Below are positions 27,771 through 39,440 of a DNA stretch of 64,000 nucleotides, in pieces. The translations under genes and the position numbers were made by a program. How positions within the stretch are numbered: the first letter of the stretch is position 1; every line of letters starts with the position of its first letter. The notes under the pieces were generated by a model. The model did not search any database, was not told where the DNA came from, and saw only the letters and a list, made by a program, of their open reading frames with translations. Source of the DNA: Pithys albifrons albifrons (Eukaryota; Chordata; Aves; Passeriformes; Thamnophilidae); NCBI RefSeq assembly GCF_047495875.1, contig NC_092458.1, forward strand, positions 1,603,501-1,667,500. Direction: 5' to 3'.

Positions 27771-28479
27771 TTTTGTGTGGCTTTTTAGCTATCTTTATAG
27801 TTTAGTTGCTAAGCTGCTCACCAGGGCCATACAAGTTGCATTTGGCTGAGGGTATTGCAGAGCATGTCTGCATGTGCCTGGAGAGCAGGCGGCAGGGGTT
27901 TGTGTTTGCCTTGGGAAGACCGTGCCAATATATCTCAAGAAAGTGAATTTCCTTGAGCTTTGCCTGTCAGGGCTGAGGAAAATGTGGATTAATTCAAAAA
28001 CAGGTCCACTGACTGCAAAGACCTGTGTAGGTCACTCCTGAAGGTCACTTCTTATTGGAGAAGAGACCTGGAAATTTCTCCTATTGAAAGTGAGTTAAAG
28101 AGAGAAAATGACCTAAAGAAGACAGAAGATGGAGCGATGAGGATGGGTGAAGAAAGGCTAAAAATACAGCTAAGAGGATAGTGAGAGTGGTAGAGACATG
28201 GCCACAGCCAAGGGTTATTTTTCCAGCCATAGGCAGAATGTGCTTCTGGAAAATCTGCTTCTGGAGAAATTGAAGCCCACACCTTCGTAAAGTCTGTCAA
28301 TTGCAAATACTTGCAAGGCAGAGGGAAAAATATCCTATTTCAGATTACCAAAAAATCCCAGCAGAGTAAAACTATTTAGTGAATATTTCAGGTAATAGGA
28401 GTGTCTCAAAAGACTTTCACCTACAAAATGCCACCAAATGGAGACTTTAATAACTCATCTTCCTTTAACTGCAGCTGCT

Positions 28480-28930
28480 CCAGGGGCCAGATATAGAATT
28501 ATTACATTATAAATATCAGGTTTCCGGTAGACCAACGGTACGCTAAAATGTCAGTTTGCCTACTGCAAACACTTGACATATGTTGAGCTGCATAGGGAGT
28601 AATGAGGTTGGAGACTGTCTATTTGCTCCTGGTCATCTCTCTTTAGAATATTTTTCTGGGTACACACTTGACAGGGTCTAGCTGGCACCATTTCATCTCC
28701 TCTGTTCAGAAAACATTCACCAGCTTAATGTGTGGGAAGCTGAACTGCTAATGCTCTGTATGAACTTGCTCATGGCTGGACTGTCACAATGATTCTGCTG
28801 TGGCTTTAATGAACTAGCTGTGAGACCAATTACACTGTGAAAGCTGTAATGGTTAATTAAACTATACCTCTTACTGCAGTTGGTCAAACCTGCAGGCTAC
28901 TGAAATATGAGGTGTATATCTGAAAGTGAA
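28480..28930. promoter_or_regulatory. Candidate conserved non-coding stretch
   Basis: Complex, non-repetitive sequence with three CpGs close together near 28525-28545 ('ttccggtag', 'accaacggtacgct') and several homeodomain-type cores (TAATGG, TTAATTAAA near 28850-28860). No open frame of note. The texture resembles vertebrate conserved non-coding DNA, but conservation cannot be seen from one sequence, so this is a weak inference. Confidence 0.25.
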
Positions 28931-29469
28931 GTGAGACTGAAACACACAAGACCTCTTTCTCTTCCTGGATACTTTGCTTTAACTTGTTCAGAGGAGATGA
29001 GTGTGTGAATAAATGCAAGAACCTTTCCTTTTTAAGAGACAAGGAGTTTACTTAATGATTCCAAACCTGCCCCTTTCATTCCTGTTTCTAATGCACCACC
29101 TTTCTCACATCAAAGAAGAGATGAAAATGGCACCCTGCAGAGATTATGAACACTGCTCTAAAAGCTCTAGCAATGAGAGGTTGATTTTCAGTTTAATACT
29201 CGGCCTGCAAGCAGCAACTGCCTGATTTCTGCCCTTTCCCACCATCTTCTCTCTCTAGGATGCAGGGGACTGTCACAGCACAGAAGCCTTGCATTTACCT
29301 CGTGTGTTTGGCTACTGCACCCATTGCAGTGGCTGGAGAGGAGAGACAGTGGGGCTGCACTACCTTGCTTTAGCCGACTGGTATTGTGGGGTGTGAGCTA
29401 TGCTCTGCCTATGAAGGAGAACTCGTGCTGACATCTCGATTCAGGGGAGTATTGCAGGTCTCTGTGGTC

Positions 29470-29830
29470 ATGACTTCCTCTCAGCCTGGTGGCCAGGTTT
29501 TACAGGAGCTCATCACATGTGGAAAAACAGGGCTGGGATAAAGAAGGATCCTCCTCCCGTGGAGCTCAGACCACACGGGAGGGACGAGGGGGGATATAGC
29601 CACAGCAGCACAGAAAAGACATAGGTGTGCTGACAGAGGGAGAGACGAATCGCGCTTGGCTTTGGTACTTCCATCGGGACAGTGGTCAGGAGCAGGAGGT
29701 GCCAGCGGGACCACCTCTGGGACCGCACTCCCCTCTTTCCCTGGGAGCAGCAGCAGGAGCACTACCACTGCCTGACTCCCTGGGACAGGACGAGTCAGGC
29801 CAAATGGCTTTCCCAGAGAAGTTTCTGCTT
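29470..29830. other. GC-rich patch, open on both strands, unassigned
   Basis: More GC-rich than its surroundings, with frames of about 70-95 codons on both strands (29481-29768 minus, 29627-29839 plus). The simultaneous openness of opposite strands points to composition rather than coding. I recognise no domain, LTR end or CR1 block. Possibly a decayed retroelement fragment. Confidence 0.3.
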
Positions 29831-30169
29831 AGCTTCTAAACTCCTATAAAGTCATCCACCATATTATTTTATGTCTCTCAAAATCTTAGTACCGCATAAG
29901 AGAGGGTAAAACGAGAGAAAAAGAGGGAGAGGAGATGATGAGGCTGTGAGAATGTCATTGGGGAAAATGCGCATGTGTGTTCACACAAGCACTGCTCCTA
30001 TGTGGGGAAAACAAAATGGTTTAGTAGGTAATTGCAAATTAAGCGTTAAAAAGGGAGGCATATCATTTAGTGCCTCTATTTTCAAAGAACTACTTAGAAG
30101 CTCATTAGCAGAGAGGTAAGTATTTAACTAAAGGTTGAAAGTTATTCTAGGCATGTGAGTACCCCTCTC

Positions 30170-30187
30170 AAAAAAAAAAAAAAAAAA
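30170..30187. repeat. Poly-A run (18 bases)
   Basis: Uninterrupted run of 18 A followed by an A/C-rich tail. No retrogene or SINE body precedes it that I can recognise. Confidence 0.85.
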
Positions 30188-33100
30188 CAAACCCAGAATG
30201 AAAACGAACATTGAATCTAGTAACAGCTGGTTGTTTTCCAGGCATAATCTTTCAATAGCTGCTTGAGACAAGAAGGAAAAAAATCCATCCCCAAAACAGT
30301 AATTCACAACTATTGCATTTAACTCTATGCTCTATTAGCTAAGGCTGATACTTCTTGGTTTTCATTAATATAAATGCCCCTCCCCTGCAACAGGGAATGA
30401 GTGATAATGATTTTGATACAAGCTAACATCACTTAGCATGAAAGTGAATGCTGCCATCAAAAAAAAACAAAAACAAAAAACCAACAACCCACCATAGAGC
30501 CAGGGTTTGTTTTGTTTTGTTTTCAAATAAGAAGCTATTTAATTTTCTTTTTTTGCATATTGTACAGTTGAGGAAATTGAAATGTTCAGTCAAAAATTGA
30601 TAAATCAATAAAATCTGGTTAGAAATGTTGTTTAATAAGCTATTACGTATCCTTATAGCATTATCATTTCTTGGCTTTATTTCTCGCCAGCAGCAGCATT
30701 AATTTTCAATCCCTTCTGCTCTGTGTGGGCTGTTGTCCAGTGACCTAAAAACTGACATGTGTTACAGATTTTGAACCATTACTATTTATGCACGGGGGGC
30801 ACAAGAGGTTATTATTTGAGGAGTTGAGGTAATGTCATTCTCTTCTTTTACCTATCTGTGTATATATCTGTCTATCACACACAACTCTCTACACATATAT
30901 GTTTATGGAGCTTACCTTCCCTAAATAATTACACATGAAGTTTTTATTTAGGAAAACTGTCTGGTGAGTGAGAGCAGGAACTGATGTGAACTGGAATTGT
31001 AGAAACTTGATTTTATGTTTCCTGCCTTTGTGAGCTGGGATTGTCCTCTGCTAGCAGTGAGGCGGGGTATCCCTTTCCCCTGAATGTTTGTAGTTGTTTG
31101 CATAGGAGAGCACTTTTGGCATGAGAAGGATTTCATTTGGTAATGCAGTGTCCCGTGACCACGGCCAAAGTAAGTATTTGAAGATACCTGTGATGCTGAG
31201 GATTTCAAGCAGTTTTGGCACCAATATAGACAGCATGTGGCTGAAGAATATAAGTTAACTGGGAGCTCACTTAGCCTCCAATTTATGAAACAACATAGTC
31301 AGTCCCATTTATTATGTAAAAACACCTCCCATGACACCTAATCCCCCAAATCAACCAGTCACTGTCACTGAGCATGTGACCAAGAATGCTGCATCTGAGC
31401 CCATGTCGCTGCCACTCATTGCAGGTCTGCCTTCAGAGGATTGCAGAGCACAGAGCCTGCCCAGAAGGACTTTTTTAAGTTACAGTTACAGTAGGGCCAA
31501 AACACATAGGAAACTATACAGCTTCACTTTAATTGTGGAAGAATTGTTAATATAAGCAGAACAATAGTAAAATATTTATCAAATCATGAATTATGTAGAT
31601 CCTGCAGATATTACTAATTTACAGGCAGCAGAATAGTTTTCATAAAAGAATAAATAAATATTAAAAAGTCTCACTTTGCTTTTATATGCAATTACAGATG
31701 GCCTCACGTGATGAAGTGCTGTTGTTTACTTGTGTTTCAATAGTATTCTTCCTCCTCTATCCTGAATTTTCCAAATATAAGCATCCTACATACCTAATAC
31801 ATGTGTAATTTGTGATGATTTGCTGATTCATAATTTGTTGCCTTTTTCCAGCTGTATCCGGATGCTTAAATATTAACCAAGAGATTTTTCCCCCAATTTT
31901 TATTTTCTTGCTACATGAGCATCATTATAAATAATACATTTTTTGTTTCCATGTGTCAAAGATGTTCAGAAATAAACCTTTTTTGCATTAGTAGCTGAGA
32001 ACACAAACATCCAGCCGCCACTCGTTTAGATGTTCTTTTATCTGAAACCCAACTGTTTGATTAGTTCTATTTAGAAGATGCTTGAGGCTCTGATGCTCTG
32101 TGAACACCTCTCTGCTCTTTAATGAACACTTCTGTATCCTCCAGCCACAGAGAATCAAAGTCTTATTGTCTAAGCTGCTGTGGGTAGCTCTGTCAAAAGG
32201 GTGCACGTCATTTGCTGTGCTCAACTTGACTTTAATTTGACAGATGACACAGGTCCCACTCTTCCTTAGAATTCATTTTTATAATATAAAATTACTGCTC
32301 TTGCCTGAAATTCCTGTTTGGAATTTTCCAACTCAATTACAGACGGGAAGAACATGAGAACGTTTAAGAGACCATTTATCATGAGAGTTGTAACAGCACA
32401 TGAAGCCCATAGCACCAGTGGCAACTGTGCTGTCACACTGCAAAGGCAGGTATGGTGTGTGATGAAGGGACTGTGCTGTGGCCCCACAGCACGAGCATCC
32501 AAGTTACATGTGTGGTTTCTGTTTCATCTTGGTGTATACTTTGCTTCTAAGGCAAACAAACCCAGGAGTTAACACCAGTAGCCCATATACAGACAGAAGG
32601 CAAAGCCTTGCATTGATGCCTCTGACTCAGTACACAGAATAGTTAATGAATTTTCCTGTTTAAAGGCAAGGCATGGATGGGCAATTAGGTATGATGATTA
32701 AGTAATTCTGTAACCTTGTTTACCCTTTTAAACAGCGTGAAGGGAAAAGGTGGCATTAAAAAGAAGAATAAAAATTGGACTGGTGCACACAAGAGCTAAT
32801 TTGTAACTAGAGGAAAAAAATGATGCCACTTGAACACTCTGCCTCTGTTCAGAAAATGGGATCATCAAAGGATTCAGAGAAAGTCACTTAAAGAAACAAT
32901 AACATTTAAAACAACTAGTTCTCAAGTACTGGTTAGAACATATACAACTAAAATACAACTAAAACAAACTTACAGAAGTTAGTCAGAAAATCTACTACTT
33001 TATCTCTTCTTATATCAAAAATATCTGACAATGACAATACCTGACATCTGACAGGTCTGTGTTTTGAGCTTTTAGTGCTACATCAGGCACTGAAGTAATT

Positions 33101-33344
33101 AATAAATTGGCTAATACTGTTTAGTTCTGTAATGGATAAGTCATGACAGGAGAAGAGTACATGTGAGTTAATGAATGCAGTATTTATACAAGCCCTGCAG
33201 GGCAACATAAAGAAAACATGCACATTAACAAACAGTTTAATACCCAGGAAGCAAAAAATAAACTGACTCCATAGAAACCCTAGGATGAGTAGGCATAAAT
33301 ATAACTTTATTTCCTTATTTGGCTAATTCTACAATGCTTTATGA

Positions 33345-33404
33345 GATTAACCCGTTACTGTGTTCTGGGTGATTAACCTGTTACACATTGTAATTAACCT
33401 TTTA
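33345..33404. promoter_or_regulatory. Cluster of three ATTAACC motifs
   Basis: Two nearly identical 14-mers, gattaacccgttac (33345-33358) and gattaacctgttac (33371-33384), are followed by a related aattaacctttta at about 33392-33404. The ATTAAC core is the half-site of HNF1-type and similar homeodomain factors. The repeats start about 26 and 21 bases apart, so this may be a homotypic binding-site cluster or simply a short decayed tandem duplication. Confidence 0.25.
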
Positions 33405-34434
33405 GCTATCATGTCTGTAAATCATTTTTTGCTACATGCTTGCTCTAGGCTTGGGGACAGAAGAGCAAACTGTTCCTTCATGCATATCCTGTGACTTGGC
33501 TCTCCTTGTAATTCTCCCTCTGTCCTCTGGTTCTGAAGCTGCTCTCAGTTTTGGCTCAGTTTCCATTCTGATCTTTTGTGCCTCTGTCATTTTCCCCTGT
33601 GACTCATGCAGCTCTTTGCTCAGATGTGCAGATTATCTGAGGTATATTATTCTTCTTCAGTTTAATTATTTTTAAGAATGCTTTCAGGTTACATTTAGTG
33701 AAATTAGATATTAAGTTTCAAAGTACTTTCAAAATAATGTTTTGGATATTAAAGACATTAATTTAAACATTAGTTAATGGTAGAGTCTTTCAATGAGACT
33801 TGACTTTTTTATTGAAAAGCAGGGATTTCCTGTTCCTTATGTTTCTTTTCCTCTGAATATTTCTTTAGATATCAGATTCTGTTGTATAGTTTCTCTTTTT
33901 AGGTAGCATCTGTATCCAGGATGCTTAGCAAGATGTTATGTACTGAAGTTCTGTTGTAAAGTTGGCATTTTCATTAGAGTAGATCAGTGAGTTTTAGTCA
34001 TCAGAGACCTATTACAATTATTTTATCACTTTTTTCTTTTCCAGCAGAGTAATTGCCTTCTCATTGATCTGGACATACAACTGATAGATGGATATAGGGA
34101 TGGGCTGTAAGCACCAGGCTCCAGCTGCATTAGATTGATGTATCAGGCAGCTTCCAGCTGGGTGTGATAGGAAGATTACAGGGCTCCAACTGTATATCTG
34201 TACAATTCAAAGTAAACCCTGTAAAATCTATATGAAAGATTCAACACTGAATCCTCCAGAACGTCCCATTACAGTAGGCACAGGAAGTACTGAAAAGTGA
34301 ACCTTAATTTTCATTCAGTGCATCATCAGTTTATGTACTGTGGTTCTCTCTGTAGGTATAGAACTTTGAAACAAAAATGATGATTTGGATTTTTTCCCCA
34401 AACTTGTATTTCCTCCTGACTTTAGGACCTAGCC

Positions 34435-35013
34435 TTGTTGCTGGGAATGACCCTTCCCCCCAAAACAGGACTCTGAGCCACGTTAGTGTAGGGTAAGATA
34501 AAAAGTAAAGGTCCTTTAATATCACAGGGCCTACAGCCCACAGGAATACAGGATGACATCCATGTGTCCCAGTTCTTGTTTCCATGGCTTTTATAATAAG
34601 ATCCCTCCAATCATTGCTTTACACATTTCTCAGTCCAGCCCCAGTCCCACCCCTGGTCCAAGCCCTGGAATTGGGTCTGGGGTCGTCAAGACCCTCTGTC
34701 TTCATCAGCTCTTCTTCCTCAGGCACACAAAGGTCTCTTGGAGTTCATCCAGTTCTGGCTTTTGGGTCACTGACCTATGTTTATGTTTCATTCTGTGGGC
34801 CTTCTGATATCCTTCAGCTCTTTACCTTGGAAAGGAGTCTAAACAAGATTAATTAACTAAAGGAATTTGAGCTCCCTGTTCTGGGACAGGGGTAGTGATA
34901 GAAAGGCATTAAACTTAAACTGTTAGAAATATTAACCCTCTAAAAATCTACAACTACTGTGTTCCTAAAATCTACAAAATGTGAAAATCAGAACAAAAAC
35001 CCTTTCAGCATCA
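34435..35013 (-). mobile_element. Endogenous-retrovirus LTR, family C, copy 1
   Basis: Colinear with a second copy at 41025-41593: both start 'tgttgc' and end 'gcatca' on the plus strand. Shared blocks are 'actctgagc', 'gttagtgt' and 'taagataaaaag', then 'ctttaat', 'caggaatac' and 'ggtttaagt'-type sequence. Orientation is minus. Read that way there is a TATA box (TATAAAAG, plus-strand 34588-34595), followed about 70 bases on by a poly(A) signal ATTAAA (plus-strand 34515-34520), the normal U3-R order. TG/CA ends fit retroviral LTRs. Flanks tagcc (left) and gcctc (right) do not form a clean duplication, so this is an old solo LTR or one end of a lost provirus. Identity to copy 2 is only moderate, roughly two thirds by eye. 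Confidence 0.8.
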
Positions 35014-35913
35014 GCCTCATTAATGACTTTGGCACAGTCTCATGTAATTGATTTTATTTGAAATCACCTGGTCAAAGTTCAGAATAACCTGACATGTCAA
35101 TAGCAGCCTTAGGATAACATTATTTTTTCTCATTTTTTCTTTTCCACAGATCTGTCCTTTTGCACTCATTGTTCAAGACCTTACTGAGTCATTAACAAGT
35201 ACAGTTTCCTGGTTTGTTTGAGGTTCTGAGAAAGACAAGGCAATGTATTATGTGTACCAGAAACACTTGGGTAGTGTAGTTAATCTACTTATAAAGGTTT
35301 GGTGGTTTTATGATAAGCAACAATTTTGTTATACGAGTACTGCAGTAGTTTAATGTAAAGAATTCTTCAAAATCCAGTAAGTAGTTAAAAAATCTAGGAG
35401 AGCAGATTTCAGCTTGCCAGAATCCCATTGGAGGCTGCCCTGAGGGGCAGAGGGTCCCACAGCACAAGAACAGTCCTTTCCAAACTGCAGGAAATCAAGT
35501 AGGTGTGACAGGAGATCAACACAAGCAGAGCTCAAACATAAGACTAAGTGCACAAAAGTGGGTTACAGGGGTGGGCTACCCAGCACGAACACAGATAGGT
35601 TGTTCCAAGCTTGCATGGATGGAGAAGGGGTGTAGGAAAGCCACAACTTAGCTGGAGCTGAAACTGGAAAGGACGCAAGAGTTAAAAGTTTCTGTACATA
35701 CCTTTCAGCAAAAGAAAGGCTAAAAAATGAGAGCCCACTGCCCAAAGGAGCAGGGGATGTACGGACTGATTAGTTGTCTCAGCTTTTTTCTGTGTCTTCC
35801 TGTTTTTTCGTGGCAAATTCTGCCCTTGCCTCAGCCCCTGAGCCAAGTGGCAAAGTTCAGGGGAGGGAAGAGTTACCTAGAGCAGAGAAAGGTCAAGACT
35901 GACAGCTTTTAGG
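35014..35913. other. Single-copy DNA between two retroelements
   Basis: No gene or repeat I can name. No polypurine tract adjoins the LTR ending at 35013, which argues against retroviral internal sequence here. Confidence 0.45.
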
Positions 35914-36680
35914 CCAGTTGGACATACACAAGTCCAATGGACCAGGCATGCTGCACCAGAGTGTGCTGGGGGAAAGGCTGACAGAGGTCACTGTGACACT
36001 ACTCTCTGTCTTCTTTCAAGAGGTTCTCAGTGACAGGAAAGTGGCAAACATTGCTCCCAGCCTCAAAAAGGACAAGGAGGAGGATCTAGGGAAGGTTATA
36101 CAGCAGTTCCTCCTAGAAACCTTGTCCAAATACGTAAAGATCAAGAAGGAGATTGTGAACAGCGAGTGTGAAGTTACCATGGGCAAGATGAGCCTGACCT
36201 TCTGTGTTTCCTTCTCTGATGGCTTAGCTGGCTGTGTGGGTAAGGGGAGAGCAGGTCATGTTGCCTACCTCTGATTTTAGCAAGGCCTCTGACCCTGTCC
36301 CCAACAGTTTCCATCCAGAGATATCAATGAAATATGAGCTGGTTTAAAAGATGGGTGAGAAATTGCTGAGAGAGATTGGGGGATACCCCAGTGCTGTGCC
36401 TGATGGGTTGGTGTAGAACAGACTCTGACAGACTTTTCCCAGAGTTATACCACAAAAAGCAGAGAAGCAACAGACATGAACTACAATGCAGGAGATCCAG
36501 ACCAGGGATAAAGAAAATGCTTTTCACTGTGAAGGTGACCAGACAGTGGGGCACAGGACCAGAGAGTTTGTGGGATCCCCTTCCTTGGACCTGTGCAATC
36601 TGCTGTAGATGCTGCTGCTTTGAAGCAGTCCCTTCCAACTTGAATGACTGTCACTTATCAGTTTCAATGAGTATTGAGCC
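35914..36680 (+). mobile_element. Old CR1 LINE fragment: reverse-transcriptase region joined to 3' tail
   Basis: The first part matches CR1 ORF2 in the fingers/palm part of reverse transcriptase. Translated around 36025-36270 it follows the CR1 order: a 'kvaniaPslKKdKEEDlG' block, a 'lSKyVkikKeIvnSe' block, 'tmGKmSLT' and 'DGLAGcVgkGRAghVaYL'. Then comes a nucleotide match to 'cttcagcaaggcttttgac'. The catalytic YADD region is absent: after about 36300 the match jumps towards the 3' end of the element, where 'tgggatccccttcc' and 'tcccttccaacttgaatgac' form the tail. The copy therefore has a large internal deletion. Stops and frame changes make it non-functional. Confidence 0.8.
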
Positions 36681-36690
36681 AGCCTTTACT

Positions 36691-38430
36691 TCCCTGCAAA
36701 ATTACTGTGATGTAAAGGAACACAACAGAGTGTAATGTCATTTTAAGCAACGGTTCTAAAGAACGTGTGAAGATGCTACCTGAGCTGTAAGGCAGCAGAC
36801 AACCCTGAGTCCCAGAAGGAGCCATGTGTGTGGTTATTACTTGACCTTCATATAAATCTGTCTGAGACAACAGCATCATCCCCCCTGTGTAAATACATGC
36901 AGTTTCTCACTAGGTAATTAGGGTTGGGTTTGTGAAGGTGAAGGAAAAGCTAAAAATGGGAGGATGAAGGCTGAGGGCTGCAGCAGTGATATCACTGCCT
37001 CTTCTTCTGGTGGCATTAACAGCAGAGGTGCCAAATTTCAGAACAAAGGCAGTTTACTGAATCCTCTTCTTTACATTTTTCGTAAATGAGATTGAAACTT
37101 TAAACTTGACTTCTGTGAAAACTGAGGTGATTTAGTGAGCTTGGAATAACTATCTGGTAAGACTGTTGGACTAGATTACTGTAATTGCAGAGAAGACAGA
37201 AAAGACTTGTAAATGCAGTAAAAATGAACAAGCATCCAATATGTGCACCTAAATTTCATATTCCTGGAATGCTGCCTCAAGCCTTCCCAGAATAAAGCAA
37301 CCATTATTTCTGAAGCTATAGCAAAATTGAAAGAATATTTTGCCGAGCAACTATTTTGAGAATTCAGTTTGTCTAAATGAAAAAAAAAAAAAAAAGCCTA
37401 GCCACTAAATAGCAGGTTTTGTAAAGTACCTAAAATTGATTTTCAGACATGAGGAATTTGAACGTCTGAAACAGTTAGTGTATCTTAAAAAGGCAAGAGA
37501 GAATTATTTAGTTTTGCATAAATGTGAAATGTTCACTGTGTGATAAAGGACTTGTAACCTGGTTTTGCTGCTTTTTGTAAGTAAATGTCTCCAAAGCTGG
37601 CTGAAACAGGCAGTGCTTAGAAGTGAATCTAAAAATGTAAAAAACTTTTGACTCTTTTGCTCTGTTAGTTTTTCTCCCAGCCTTCAGTTGAGTACTTTAT
37701 AAATGTTTTGATGAAGGTGTTATACTGCCTGGGGAGCAAACAATAAAAAACTAAAAGCAAAACATTTAAAATAAAATTCAATTTAGGGCAGATGCCTTAA
37801 AAGTGATATTTAAAATGCATAGGCTAACAATAAATACTTGAAAAATAAAGTTTGCAACAAAAATGCATCAGTACCCACCCTGAGCTCTCTAAGAAGAAAT
37901 TTAATTATAAAGATTTATTTGTGCATTACTGACTGTTGAATATTCTTTTTAAGCTAAGTTTATATGCTGTGGGTAGTCTATTTGTTTTGCTGCAATTTCT
38001 GACTAATTCCTAAACACAGGAGAATTAGTTTCAGTGGAATGGTAAGAATGAAGTATTAAAGTTTCATTGAGTTATTATGAGAAACTTAATTTGGCTCATG
38101 TTTCTGTCTAAGACAGTGCTCCTGGCTTTATTTATCCTTTTAGTTAGTTCCACTAAGACTGAATAGTACATTGCCTTTTCCTGTAAGTAGCTGATGTCCT
38201 GCACCCTGGGAACAGGTCTCGGAAACATCCCTTCTAGGTTGAGTGGATTTTTTCATATATGTAGATATTTATGTGAAGAACCATTCAAACTTACAGCAGA
38301 AGTGTCTTCCAGGGAAATAATTCCCTATCATCACTTGTAACTATTTAAGGTCTTTAATTATGCTCAAATAAATTGAGTGAAAGAAAATAATTTGCTTTCG
38401 ATCATAAAATCTGGCTGCTCCAGTAAGCAC
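36691..38430. other. AT-rich single-copy DNA
   Basis: No gene or named repeat. An A run lies at about 37380-37395. The stretch 37720-38170 is complex and repeat-free with many AT-rich homeodomain-like cores; it could be conserved non-coding DNA but this cannot be judged from one sequence. Confidence 0.45.
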
Positions 38431-38439
38431 TAAGTTAGT

Positions 38440-39440
38440 GAGTGGGAGTGAGTTTATTAGTCTGAAGACAGAGGTTTCTGCTTGTATTTATGGTCCTGTT
38501 GGTCGGGGCAGGGTCTAGGTTGCAGGCACTGCCCCTGCTCTCTGCTGCTGGGGCCACGCTAGCTCTGAAGGGGACGGTCCCACCCCGATCGCTCTCATGC
38601 TGGCATCTGTTGCCATGGAAACCAGGGCATCCAGAGCCACTGCCGCTCCCGGAGCTATAGCCCTGGCCCTGCCGTGCCGTGCTGCCCGGCCCCGGGCAAA
38701 GCTGTTTGTTGCCCCCCCTGCTCTCACTCTGTCTGCCTGTCTGGCCACTGGGGCAGCTCTGGAGCTCCAGGGGGAACCTTTACCCCGCTTTTCCGGTAGA
38801 ACCTGCAGGACTGCTTGCTGGAATGGCACATGCGAGGCAAACCACCCGCTTCAGGGATCTGTCTGCCTTCCTTTTCTTCTTGGCTGGTATTAGGCGATTA
38901 CCAAACAGTAGCTTTGCGCACAGGAGAGGGAGGGAACCAGGGCAACTCCGTTCTGGGGAACGCTTCCACCCCACGGCTGGCTCAGGGCAGCCCCGGGGAA
39001 AGCTGTCTGTCTGCTTGGGCACTCTGTGCCCACTGCTCCTCTTGCACCGCTGGCTCTGCTGGCTTTCCAGGCAAACTGTGCTGCACTTCGCTCCTCTTTG
39101 CTGGCTCTGCTGGCTTTCCAGGCAAACTGCGCTGCACTTCGCTCCTCTTTGCTGGCTCTGCTGGCTTTCCAGGCAAACTGCGCTGCACTTCGCTCCTCTT
39201 TGCTGGCTCTGCTCGCTGCTCCAAGCAGAGCAGCGCTGGCAGGAGTTAATTCCATGGTCCCAGGGGGACTTGGCCCTGGCTGTCCTTGCGCAACTACCAT
39301 GCGAAGCCCTGCCGTTCCAGGAGGGACCGCTGGTGCTGCCTGTGCGCCGGTCCCAGCTGACCTGGGAGAAGCCAGAGCTGTCGCTGGGCACCTTGCCACC
39401 CCAAAGGGAACAGACCCACCCGGGATTTGCATGTGAGATT
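38440..39440 (-). mobile_element. Probable LTR-like element with tandem-repeat U3 (boundaries unknown)
   Basis: Read on the minus strand, the left end has a textbook promoter-to-poly(A) order. An ATAAATA TATA-like box (plus-strand about 38484-38494) is followed within about 35 bases by an AATAAA signal (plus-strand about 38449-38455). To the right, in what would be U3, the sequence becomes strikingly GC- and CpG-rich and holds three tandem 51-bp units at 39050-39202, as retroviral enhancer repeats often do. Frames of 140-255 codons are open on both strands because of composition; none has a known domain. I could not find TG/CA ends with a matching target duplication. The alternative is a CpG-island promoter firing on the minus strand. 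Confidence 0.45.
39050..39202. repeat. 51-bp tandem repeat, three copies
   Basis: Copies lie at 39050-39100, 39101-39151 and 39152-39202, with a partial fourth from 39203 (ctggctctgct, then divergence). Copies 2 and 3 are identical and copy 1 differs at one base (t for c at its 30th base), so the array is recent or homogenised. The unit length is a multiple of three, which makes every overlapping frame repeat at the protein level, but this is not evidence of coding. Confidence 0.97.

Larger units (their letters stand above)
22663..28479. other. AT-rich single-copy DNA with simple repeats
   Basis: No gene or interspersed repeat recognised. A T run of 21 bases lies at 27345-27365, and a GTTT repeat at about 27747-27770. 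Two near-identical copies of 'gaaattgaaacat' lie side by side around 22858-22886. Frames such as 27340-27678 depend on the T run and are not credible proteins. Confidence 0.5.
29831..34434. other. AT-rich single-copy DNA, possible regulatory patches
   Basis: No gene recognised. An A run of 18 bases lies at 30170-30187 and an A/C-rich run at about 30460-30492. Stretches at about 29990-30160, 30240-30450, 30640-30850 and 31840-31990 are complex and repeat-free, as conserved non-coding DNA tends to be. A triplet of ATTAACC motifs lies at 33345-33404. Without alignment none can be called functional. Confidence 0.45.
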
